Source: Cohnella ginsengisoli (GTDB lineage Bacteria; Bacillota; Bacilli; Paenibacillales; Paenibacillaceae). Taken from it: a stretch of DNA of 64,000 bases. Of this stretch, positions 1 to 7,879 are shown one piece after another. Below the pieces are notes generated by a model. It was not told the DNA's origin and did no database searches. It saw nothing but the letters and a program-made list of their open reading frames with translations. How positions within the stretch are numbered: the first letter of the stretch is position 1; each line of letters opens with the position of its first letter. The translations under genes were made by a program, and so were the position numbers. The DNA lies in contig NZ_JAPDHZ010000003.1 of assembly GCF_029525555.1 (NCBI RefSeq), positions 1,178,001 through 1,242,000 on the forward strand, written 5' to 3'.

Positions 1-200
1 GATCCGCCAGCCGCACCAGTACGGTGATGCCGGCAAGCCGGGCGGTCATGATAAGTCCCGACAGCGCGGCGTGGTCGAAGCCGCCGTGCTCCGTATCGAC
101 GATAAAAAAAGTCCAGTCCGCCGCTTTTGAACAGCACGGCCATATTGGGCAGCGGAATCTCGCTGAGCATCGTGCCCGCATATATCTCGTTGGGTTTCAA
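1..200 (-). CDS. HpcH/HpaI-family aldolase, 3' end outside window, frameshifted
   Basis: Only the first ~66 codons are in the window. I start it at the TTG of 200-198, which follows a GAAGGTG ribosome site by about 7 bases. Removing one A from the A7 run at 104-110 joins two frames into one protein that begins KPNEIYAGTMLSEIPLPNM and continues through VDTEHGGFDH, the metal/substrate signature of class II 2-keto-3-deoxy-sugar-acid aldolases (HpcH/HpaI, RhmA type). Enzymes of this family split 2-keto-3-deoxy acids into pyruvate and an aldehyde. It is the last gene seen in an operon with a reductase, a lactonase-like hydrolase and a kinase, which suggests cleavage of a deoxysugar acid; the substrate is inferred. 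The frameshift is probably a sequencing error. Confidence 0.75.
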   Translation of the reverse strand, partial: MKPNEIYAGTMLSEIPLPNMAVLFKSGGLDFFYRRYGARRLRPRRAVGTYHDRPACRHHRTGAAGG

Positions 201-291
201 ATCGTTTTCACCTTCTTCATTTGCTCGAACGAATCCGTTCATCAACCCGTTCATCGAAATGTGCATCGATCCGCCCGATCAATCCGTCCGA

Positions 292-1359
292 TCAATCCGT
301 CCGATCGATCAGTTCGATCAGCCCGTCCAGCGCATCGCGATCCGAACGCAGCCGATAGGGCACGTTCAGCCGATCGCAGACCGCGGACACGAGCGCCCCA
401 TGATGCCTGGCCGCTCCGCCGGTCACGAGCAGCCGCGCTCTGGCGGGCAGCTTGATCATCGCGGACTCGTAGCCGCTTGTCATTTCGTCCGCAAGCCCGG
501 CCGTGCCGGAGCGGGCCGCCATCTCCCGGCCGCCAAGCAGGCCGGACACGGTGCACAGCGTCCGGCCCCCGAAGTACGGCCGGCTCTCGAACGCGCCTTC
601 GGCATGCGACTCCGCGACGACGCAAAGCTGGGCCGCCGTCCCCAGATTCAGCAAGTATTCGCGCTCGTCCTGCAGCCCGCTTCCAAGCACCGAAGCCTGG
701 TGGTCGCCGACCGGGCTGTACACCGCTACATGCCCCCAAAAGCCGATGGGAAGCACCTTCATCGTCGCCTCGGGCAGCTCCAGCTCGGGATAGGGGTTAA
801 ATTGCGGCGTGCCGTTTTCCTTGTTGTACATCCCGCAAGCTGCCGCATCCGTGATATGCGTCGCATTCGCGCCCGTCAGCCGCCAGGCGATATAAGATCC
901 CAGCGTGTAAAAGCGCCGCGCCCGCGAAAACAGTTCGGGCTCCAGCAGCTTTATCGCGAACAAGCCGCACAGCGGCGAGTTCGGCTTGACGCTGCTGCCC
1001 GACGACGGCGGCAATCGAACGGGGAGCTGCACCAGGCAGCTCCGTCCGTTCGCGGACAGCGTGCTGCGCCGGTCCTGCCAGGAGATATACGGCGTTAGCA
1101 AGCCGCCGCTGCCGTCGCCGAGCAAATATCCGTGCATTTGCGTGGAGATGTAAAGGCGGTCCACCGTGGCGTCATAACGCTGCAACATGTCCATGACAGG
1201 CCGGACGATATCCTCGGCGCTCACCTCGTGTATAGGCGGACGATTCTCCACGGGCATCGGAAACGGCACCGAAGCAGCCTCGGACTTCAGCCGTTTCTCC
1301 CGGTCGTAGACCGCCCACTTGATCGAAGTGCTTCCGATATCGAGGAGCAGGCTTTTCAT
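292..1359 (-). CDS. FGGY-family carbohydrate kinase
   Basis: 355 aa, cytoplasmic. The N-terminal LLLDIGSTSIKWAVYD is the phosphate-binding loop of the ASKHA/FGGY kinases, QMHGYL and SWQDRR follow at about residues 80-105, and VTGGAARHHG near the C-terminus is the adenosine-binding motif. The family phosphorylates sugars such as xylulose, rhamnulose or sedoheptulose with ATP; which one cannot be told here. It is about 100 residues shorter than many FGGY kinases. The ATG at 1359-1357 overlaps the TGA of the preceding gene by 4 nt (ATGA), so the two are translationally coupled; this is why I reject the upstream in-frame start. A 13-nt repeat (CCGATCAATCCGT, two copies) crosses the stop codon and gives the Asp/Ile-rich tail. 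Confidence 0.85.
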   Translation of the reverse strand: MKSLLLDIGSTSIKWAVYDREKRLKSEAASVPFPMPVENRPPIHEVSAEDIVRPVMDMLQRYDATVDRLYISTQMHGYLLGDGSGGLLTPYISWQDRRSTLSANGRSCLVQLPVRLPPSSGSSVKPNSPLCGLFAIKLLEPELFSRARRFYTLGSYIAWRLTGANATHITDAAACGMYNKENGTPQFNPYPELELPEATMKVLPIGFWGHVAVYSPVGDHQASVLGSGLQDEREYLLNLGTAAQLCVVAESHAEGAFESRPYFGGRTLCTVSGLLGGREMAARSGTAGLADEMTSGYESAMIKLPARARLLVTGGAARHHGALVSAVCDRLNVPYRLRSDRDALDGLIELIDRTD

Positions 1360-2036
1360 ACGATTCGCTCCATCCCGCGCCACAGCTCCTCTCCGGCCTT
1401 CGCATCCGCCCACGGATCGAAATGCGGCGCCATGACCTCGTGCCAGTCGGCCGGCGAATGATTCGTCTTCAGCAGCCCCTGCCGTTTGACCGCGCCCGCG
1501 ACGGCCGGCAGCTCGCGGTAGTTGAACAGAAGCGCGCCGGCGCTGCCGATGACGCAGCTTGCATTAAAGCTGCCGGGCGTCTCCTCCTGACGCTGATAGT
1601 GATAGTAGATGTAGCTCGACGCCAGCGCCGGCTTCAACCGCGCGAGGGTGCCGATCCGTTCCTCCGGCTGATGCCGGACGCCCGAGGCTTCGAGCTCTTC
1701 CGCAAGCCCGTCGTGGAAAATATCGATCATCGGGACCGCCAGCCTGAACGGCGCCTCGTCCGCGCCGCCCGTCCGCTTCCCGGCCGGCGCCGCCGGAGGC
1801 CATTTCTCCAAATACGACTCGTAGCAACGCGGCCAATCCCAGACGGCACCTTCCCCCGCGTCCAAGCGCTCGGCGTACATGCACACGTACGGGCCGCAGG
1901 CGAATACGGATATCTCCCTCAAGCCTTCGCTCTCCCAGCCTTCCCGCAGCGCGGCGGCCTCACGTTCGACTTGCTGACGGAACGCGACCTCCGCTCCCTC
2001 GCGAAGCTGGGCATAATGTAGCTGCCTCTCTCTCAT
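1356..2036 (-). CDS. uncharacterised protein, possible sugar mutarotase relative
   Basis: 226 aa, no signal peptide or membrane segment. Start at ATG 2036-2034, overlapping the stop of the lactonase-like gene by 4 nt (ATGA); the stop overlaps the kinase start in the same way, so three genes are tightly coupled. A segment near residues 45-85 (VFACGPYVCMYAERLD, then tryptophans and YLEKWPPA) recalls the RhaM/DUF718 L-rhamnose mutarotase fold, and a second segment at 140-200 (SSYIYYHYQRQEE, ALLFNYRELP) could be another ferredoxin-like half, but the similarity is weak and judged by eye. Its place between a lactonase-like hydrolase and a sugar kinase supports a small-molecule sugar role. Function unproven. 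Confidence 0.6.
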   Translation of the reverse strand: MRERQLHYAQLREGAEVAFRQQVEREAAALREGWESEGLREISVFACGPYVCMYAERLDAGEGAVWDWPRCYESYLEKWPPAAPAGKRTGGADEAPFRLAVPMIDIFHDGLAEELEASGVRHQPEERIGTLARLKPALASSYIYYHYQRQEETPGSFNASCVIGSAGALLFNYRELPAVAGAVKRQGLLKTNHSPADWHEVMAPHFDPWADAKAGEELWRGMERIV

Positions 2037-2882
2037 AACGACCGGTCTCCCGTTTCCATATAAAATCGCCGCGCGTTCGCCCGTCTCGCGCCGTCCCGCT
2101 CCGATTCGCTCCACGCCTGCGGCAGCAGCCGCTCGAACAGCCGCACGACGTCCCTATACGTTCCCGCCGTCAAGGCGACCGGCCAATCGCTGCCGAACAG
2201 GATGCGGCTTGGACCGAACAGCTCCGCGGTCCGCCCAATATACGGCGCGAGCGCCTCGGCATCCGCGCCCCCCGCCGCGGTGATCAGCCCCGACCATTTG
2301 CAATAAACGCGGGGAAACGACGCCAGCTCGCCCATCCGCGTGGCCCACGGCTCCAGCTCGCCCCGGCGGACGTCCGGCGAACCGATGTGGTTGATGGCCG
2401 CCTTTAGCCGGGGGGAGTCGCGCCAGCCATCCGGCCACGACCGGCATGTCCGCCGGTCCGATCAGCAGATCGACGGCAAGGCCGTCCCGCTCCAGCAGAG
2501 CCAGATTGGCCAGCAGGCGCGCCGGGGCCGGCTCCTGGCGGCAAGGTTCGACGATGGCGCGGTCGATGCGGATGCCCGCGAATCGCGGATGGCGGCGGAG
2601 CCTGCCGTAGTCCTCTGCGAACGAATCCGCCAGCGGGTTCAGGTAACCGACGACGCCGGCGATGCGTTCATGCCGGTCGGACAGCGCCAGCAAATACGCC
2701 GTCTCTGCCGTCGTCGCCGCGGCCTGTACGGCGATGAAGCCTTCCATGTCGCACCCCGACGCCGCGGCGAACAGATCGTCCGGTACATAGTCCCGATAGA
2801 GCGCGGCATTGCCCGGCTTCAGCCAGCGGTAATCTCCCCGCGCGAGCTGCCAGAAGTGCACGTGGCTGTCAAGATAGCGCAT
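2033..2882 (-). CDS. amidohydrolase family 2, probable sugar-lactone hydrolase, frameshifted
   Basis: 282 aa after removing one base from the G6 run at 2410-2415. The repaired protein runs from RYLDSHVHFWQ (metal-binding HxH at residues 6-8) through KAAINHIGSPDVRRG to ILFGSDWPV (metal-binding Asp near residue 225). This is the layout of COG3618 amidohydrolases, which include L-fucono-1,5-lactonase and L-rhamnono-lactonase. Start at ATG 2882-2880, overlapping the reductase stop by 14 nt. The reductase upstream would supply the lactone and the aldolase downstream would take the dehydrated acid, so I infer hydrolysis of an aldonolactone; no dehydratase is visible in the window. Without repair the two halves are 2154-2882 and 2033-2335. 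Confidence 0.8.
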
Positions 2883-3826
2883 GACCACTTTCCCCCTCCC
2901 GGCGATCTTCCGGACCGGAGCCGCCGCCGCGCCACGCCCGATACCATCGGAGCCAGGAATCGTACGCCTGCTGCTCGAACGGCTCTGCCAGCAGGTCCAG
3001 ATTTTCCTCAAGCTGGTCGAGCGATGCCGGTCCGAATAAATTCAGCGCGATATCCGAGCAGCCGAGCGGAAATTGCAAGGCGAAGCCGACCGGATCGACG
3101 CCGCCGCGCGCGCACCAGCCCCGGTAGGCGACCGCGGCGGGCAAGCGCCGCCGCCGATGATCGTCCTCCGTCAGCGCCAGGCTGAGCGGGTCTTCGCGCG
3201 AGATCAGCCGGCCGGCGAGCGGGCTGCCGTTGACGACGCAGACGCCCGAGGCTGCGGCCTCTTGAATGAGCGTTTGCGCGCTCTGCTCCAATGGCGTGTA
3301 GTCGCCATAGGTCAGAATGCTGTCGAACGCCCCGCTTGCCGCCGCTTCCCCCCAGCACCTCGTGGCTGGCGGTGCCGATCCCGATATAGCGGATCAAGCC
3401 TTCCCGCCGCGCCGCCTGAAGCATTTGCAGGATGCAGTCCTCGGCGAACGCCTGATGGAGCGACGTCGTCTCGTGCAATTGATACAGATCGATATAGTCG
3501 GTGCGCAGCCGCCCGAGACTTGCCTCCAGGCTCGCCCGGACAAGCGCCGCCGCCTCCGGACCGCTTAACCGGAGCGGCACGACGATTGCCTTGGTCGCGA
3601 TGAACACGGTCCGCCTGTCCGTCTCGGCAATGAATTGCCCGAGCACCTCCTCGCTCGCGCCTTTGCCGTAGTTATAGGACGTATCGAAATACCGGACTCC
3701 GCTCCCGTAGGCGGCGCGGTGAACCGCCGCATCCCTCACGTACGCGCAGCCGATGCCGTAAGGGATCGGGTCCCGACGGCCGTGCTGCAAATAAAAGCTT
3801 CGTATATCCTCGATCATGGCTGTCAC
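2869..3826 (-). CDS. aldo/keto reductase (sugar dehydrogenase-like), frameshifted
   Basis: 318 aa after removing one base from the C6 run at 3348-3353. The catalytic tetrad of the AKR family is visible: Asp and Tyr in RYFDTSYNYGKG, Lys in IATKA, His in LYQLHE. The sequence resembles the D-threo-aldose/L-fucose/L-galactose 1-dehydrogenase branch, which oxidises free sugars to lactones with NAD(P)+. Translation may start at GTG 3826 or at ATG 3817; a GGAG precedes GTG by 5 nt. It leads the intracellular part of the operon and overlaps the lactonase-like gene, which fits dehydrogenase followed by lactonase. The exact sugar is not readable from sequence. Confidence 0.82.
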
Positions 3827-3944
3827 TTCCGCTCCAGTCCTCCTCCCTCAAGTACTCTTCAGCAAAGCCTCTTCCGCGGGCACTTTTCTGCAAGTCCTCT
3901 TCCAGAAATCCGCTTCCTCAAGTGCTCTCCCGCAAGCACTCTAC
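3827..3944 (-). repeat. degenerate purine-rich repeat between two genes
   Basis: On the minus strand this spacer is a run of imperfect units of the kind GAGGACTTGCAGAAAAG, GAGGCTTTGCTGAAGAG and GAGTACTTGAGGGAGGAG, about 25 nt apart. No gene with a ribosome site is apparent in it. The last unit supplies the GGAGGAGG upstream of the aldo/keto reductase. Confidence 0.4.
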
Positions 3945-5937
3945 TCATGCCCTCTCCCAGGGCTGCCGATAGCTCGGCTTGTAAGCATGGCGCTCCACCT
4001 CGAGCACCAGCGGCAGCCGCGAAGCCGGCGCCAGCTCGACCTCGAACGCCGGCGCGCCGATCTCCGTCGTCCGCGTCGTCCGCTCGGCGGCAGGCCATGG
4101 CGCCCCGGCTTCTACGTACGTCGCGAGCTTCAGCTCGCCGGACAGCTGCCCGGCATGGACGCGAACGATCCGGTGCTCGCCGTAGCCGCTCGCCTGCACG
4201 ATCAGCCGCCGCGCGCGGGACGGATGCAGATTGACCAGCTCCAGCTCCACCTCGTCTTCCGTCAGCCGGCTGACGAGCGCCGCCACGTCGTCCGGCACGC
4301 CGGGACGCCGCAGCTCCGCATCGTAATACCGCACGCGCGGGAACCACAGCCCGCCGTTGTAGATCATGCGCGGCGCGCCGCACATGAGCTGCGACAGCGC
4401 CTCCGTCACGACCGGATTGCGATACTGGAAGTACGTCTCGCGATACGACGCCGGATCCTCCCGATCGTGATGGATGAAGGCCAGCCGGTAATACAGCAGC
4501 GTCAGGCTGTGCCGGAGCATATGCAGCGGATAATCCGGGTATTCCCCGTGCAAGTAAGCGGCCCACGGCTCGTCGTTGCCGCCGAAGTCCTTCTTGACGC
4601 GGAAGCCGGACCGGACGCGCCGCGCGTCGTCTTCGTGCGCGTGCCGCAGCTTGACCGCGCGGTCCCAGTCGGCCTCCGCCATCGACGCATGCCACAGATG
4701 CGCCGGGAAGTGCGGCTCCATCGGCTGAAATTCGAACCAGCCGTCCCGCCACAGCACCGGACTGCCGGTCGGCTCGTGCGGACGCGACGCGCTCCCGTCC
4801 GCCAGCAGCACGCTGTCGATCCACAAATCGTAGTCGTACCAGCCGGGATCGCCGTACTTGTACGGCACATGCAGCGTGCCGCGGTGCACAATGCCCCGCT
4901 CCGTTAGCGCGTCGAGCTGCCGCCGCGCGAAATCCAAGTATCGCCCGTCGCCGCCGCTGACGAGCCAGCCGTTCTCCGCCGCCGCCATCACCGCGCAGCC
5001 GACCGCATGCCAGCCGTGCGGCCACGTCCAGCCGTAGTAGCCGCCGTACCATTTCCCGCCCGTATACTCGCCGACCTGCCCGCCCAATCCGACATTGTCG
5101 GGCACGACCCCGCCGTTCGCCTCCGCCCGCTCGATCCAGCCGCTTACGTAGCGCTCGATCCACAGGCGGTACTTGTCGTCGCCCGTATGCAGGTAAGCCT
5201 GCGCCACCATCGACGTGACGGCCAGATTCACCGCCGCGTCGCCGCGGCTCTGCCGCGCTTCAAGCGCCTGGCCCATCGCCCCGGCCGCCGCTTCTTCCTT
5301 CACGTCGTCCAGCCGCCCGACGCCCGGCACGTCCTGGAACGGCAAGCCGTAGAACCGTTTCCAGTTCGCATAGCCCCACGACTTGCCGGCGAAGTTGCGC
5401 CAGCCCGGCCCCATGCTCCCGCTGTGCGGACTGCGGATCACGTTGCGCGCCGCGTCGTAGTTGCCGGCCGTTTCTTCCACATACAAGTTCGCGTATCGGA
5501 CCGAGCGTTCGCGGTTACGCGCAACAGTCGGATCCATCATGTTCAGCAAGTAAAAAAAAGATGTAACCCTCGCCCTGGTGGAACCAGTCGTATCCCTGCT
5601 CGTACTCGTCCACGACCATCGGATGGCCGTGGCCCGTCTGAACGCCCGCGAACTGCTTGACGATCGCGTCGTACTGCCGCAGCGACCATCCCCGAAGCCG
5701 TTCGTCCCCGCCGAGCATATACAGGAGCGGCCAGTTGTGGAAGCTCTCGAACATATCGTCGAGCGCGTCGATGTCCTCGTGATCTGCGTCCGGCGGCCAC
5801 AGCATCGTTCCGTCCTCGCGGACGTACCGGGAGATCGCCAGCTCCGCCGCCTCGTTCATGCGCGCGATGAGCGCCCGCTCCAGCAGCGCCCATGTCGGCG
5901 GTTCGACAAGCGGCAGCGTACTGCGTATCGCTATCAT
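3945..5937 (-). CDS. large intracellular protein of unknown family, possible alpha/alpha-toroid glycosidase or lyase, frameshifted
   Basis: 663 aa after removing one A from the A8 run at 5552-5559, where EGYIFFLL joins LNMMDPTVARNRE. No signal peptide or membrane segment, so cytoplasmic. The first ~430 residues are helix-rich with many Trp, Tyr and Asp/Glu pairs (DALDDMFESFHNWPLLY, YDWFHQGEGY, YGGYYGWTWPHGWH, EYPDYPLHMLRHSL), the look of (alpha/alpha)6-toroid enzymes acting on oligosaccharides; the last ~150 residues look like a beta-sandwich (VELELVNLHPSRARRLIVQ). I cannot assign it to a named GH or PL family. It lies between the transporter genes and the sugar-catabolic genes, so it probably processes an imported oligosaccharide. 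Confidence 0.7.
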
Positions 5938-5980
5938 GTTTCGTCTCCCTCATCCCTTTGCTGAATAAGCGCCTGTCTTT

Positions 5981-6070
5981 AATCCTAATCCTAATCCTAA
6001 TCCTGATCCTGATCCTGATCCTGATCCTGATCCTGATCCTGATCCTGATCCTGAACCTGTTCCTGCTCCG
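5981..6070. repeat. hexanucleotide tandem repeat
   Basis: Four copies of AATCCT (5981-6004) are followed by eight perfect copies of GATCCT (6005-6052) and three degenerate units. It fills most of the 139-bp gap between the permease gene and the large enzyme gene and would be transcribed as (AGGATC)n. The + strand reading (Leu-Ile)n is not a credible gene. Confidence 0.95.
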
Positions 6071-6076
6071 GCAGTC

Positions 6077-6950
6077 TCAGCCTTTAACCGAGCCCACCAT
6101 CGTGCCCTTCTCGAAGTACTTCAGCAAGAAAGGATAGATGACGAGCAGCGGCGTGATCGCCACCATGATGGACGCCATTTTGAGGCTCTCCGGCGCCGGA
6201 GGCTCCTGGGTTTGCGTCAACGACCCGAACGAGTCCTGACGGTCCTGGATCAAGATTTCCTGAAGCACGTACTGCAGCACGAATTTGCCGCGATCGGTCA
6301 CGTACAGCAGGTTGTCGGAAAACTGGTTCATATGCATGACGAGATTCCACAGCGTCAGCGTCACCAGCACGGGCACGGTGAGCGGCAGCATGATCCGCAT
6401 CAGCGTCCGCATCTCGCCGGCGCCGTCGATGCGCGCCGACTCCTCGAGCTCCTTGGGGATCGTGCGGAAGAAGCTCATCATGACGAGCACATGGAACGCG
6501 CTGGCCATATGCAGCACGACGTAGACGCCCCGCGTATTAATGAGCTCCAGATCGCGCAGCAGCAGGTACGTCGGAATGATGCCCCCCGTCGAACAGCATC
6601 GTGAACAGAATGACCAGCGTAAACGCCCGCTTGTACGGAAAGTAAGGGCGGGACAGCGGATAGGCGGCCAGGATGGTCACGAGCAGGCTCGCCGCCGTGC
6701 CGACGATCATCCGGAACAGCGTGTTCTTGTAGCCGACCCAGATGTTGCGGGCTTGGAACACCTGCTCGTAGGCTTCCAGGCTGAACGATCTCGGGAAAAA
6801 GTGAAACCCGTAGCGAAGCGCTTCTCCGCGGTCGCTGAACGATACCGACAGGACGTGGACGAACGGGTACAGCACCATGAGCAGCACCGCCCCGATCACC
6901 GCATACAGCACCGCGTCGACCGCCTTTTCGCCCGGAGATTTTAAGTTCAT
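6077..6950 (-). CDS. ABC sugar transporter permease, CarB/YtcP type, frameshifted
   Basis: 290 aa after removing one base from the C6 run at 6582-6587 (TMLFDGG joins IIPTYLLLRDLELI). About six membrane segments; the first follows KAVDAVLYAVIGAVLL, and the EAA loop reads ELEESARIDGAGEMRT. The C-terminus MVGSVKG is typical of the YtcP/CarB partner in LplABC-like importers. With the LplB-like partner just upstream and the solute-binding lipoprotein 13983-15581 it forms an importer for an oligosaccharide. No ATPase gene is near; in related bacilli a shared MsmX-type ATPase serves such systems. Start ATG at 6950, 13 nt after the partner's stop. Confidence 0.9.
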
Positions 6951-6963
6951 TGCGTCTCTCTCC

Positions 6964-7873
6964 TCACCATAGTCCTTGCTCGCCTCCGCTGGCCTTGCGG
7001 GCGATCGCGTTCGTCAGCAGCACGAGCGTCAGCCCGACGACCGACTTGAACAGCCCGATCGCGGCCGTGTAGCTGTATTGGAACTGCTGCAGGCCGATGC
7101 GGTACACGTACGTCTCGAACACGTCGCCGCGGTCGTAGTTCAGCGGATTGAGAAAGTTGTAGATTTGCTCGAAGTTCGTGTTCAAAAATCCGCCCAAGCT
7201 CAGGATCAGCATCACGACGACGGTCGGCATGAGGCACGGCAGCGTAATGTGCCAGATGCGCTTCCACCGCTTGGCGCCGTCCATGACGGCCGCCTCGTGC
7301 AGCTGCGGATCGATGCCGGCGATCGCCGCGAAGAAAATGATCGAGTTCCAGCCCAGCTCCTTGAACAGCATCGACAGCACCAGCAGCGGCCGCAAATATT
7401 GCTTTTCGCCCATGAAGAAGACGGGATCGAAGCCGAGCAGCTGGATCACATAATTGACGACGCCCATGCTGGGGGGACAAGAAGTAGATGAAAAGGCCGG
7501 AAATGATGACCCACGAGATAAAATGCGGCAAATACGTCGTCGTCTGGACGATCCGCTGGAACCAACGATGCCGAAGCTCGTTCAGCATAATGGCGAACGC
7601 GATCGGTGCCGGAAAGACGATCAGCACGAAATAGACGTTGATCAGCATCGTATTGCGGAACAGCGTGTAGAAGTTCGGGTCGGCGAACAGTCGGCGGAAG
7701 TGAAGCAGTCCGACCCACGGACTGCCCCACACCCCTTCCACCACCTTGAAGTTCTTGAACGCGATCAGCAGGCCGTACATCGGACCGAACTTGAACAAAA
7801 TGAAGGCCGACAACGCAACCAGCAGCATGACGCTCAGCTCTTTGTATTTCCAGAACAGTCGGATCTGGCTCAA
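6964..7873 (-). CDS. ABC sugar transporter permease, LplB type, frameshifted
   Basis: 302 aa after removing one base from the G6 run at 7471-7476, where LFIYFLSP joins SMGVVNYVIQ. Six predicted membrane segments, starting with ELSVMLLVALSAFILFKF; the EAA loop reads PQLHEAAVMDGAKRWKR. LplB-type permeases pair with a CarB/YtcP-type permease to import oligosaccharides. It begins 6 nt after the stop of the giant beta-helix gene, so the two share a transcript. The best start is the ATG at 7873. Confidence 0.9.
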
Positions 7874-7879
7874 ATCTCT

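Noticed and set aside
127..1098. 323-codon + strand frame opposite the FGGY kinase
   Set aside because: The minus strand shows kinase motifs and coupled start codons; the + frame has none.
3945..5937. Assignment of the 663-aa protein to heparinase II/III or GH88/105
   Set aside because: General toroid-like look only; the diagnostic motifs of those families were not found.
5981..6070. Hexamer array as a CRISPR or telomere-like element
   Set aside because: No spacers, unit far too short for CRISPR, and it lies inside an operon rather than at a replicon end.
5892..6137. + strand ORF coding (Leu-Ile)n
   Set aside because: It is only the translation of the hexanucleotide repeat; no ribosome site and it runs into the permease gene.
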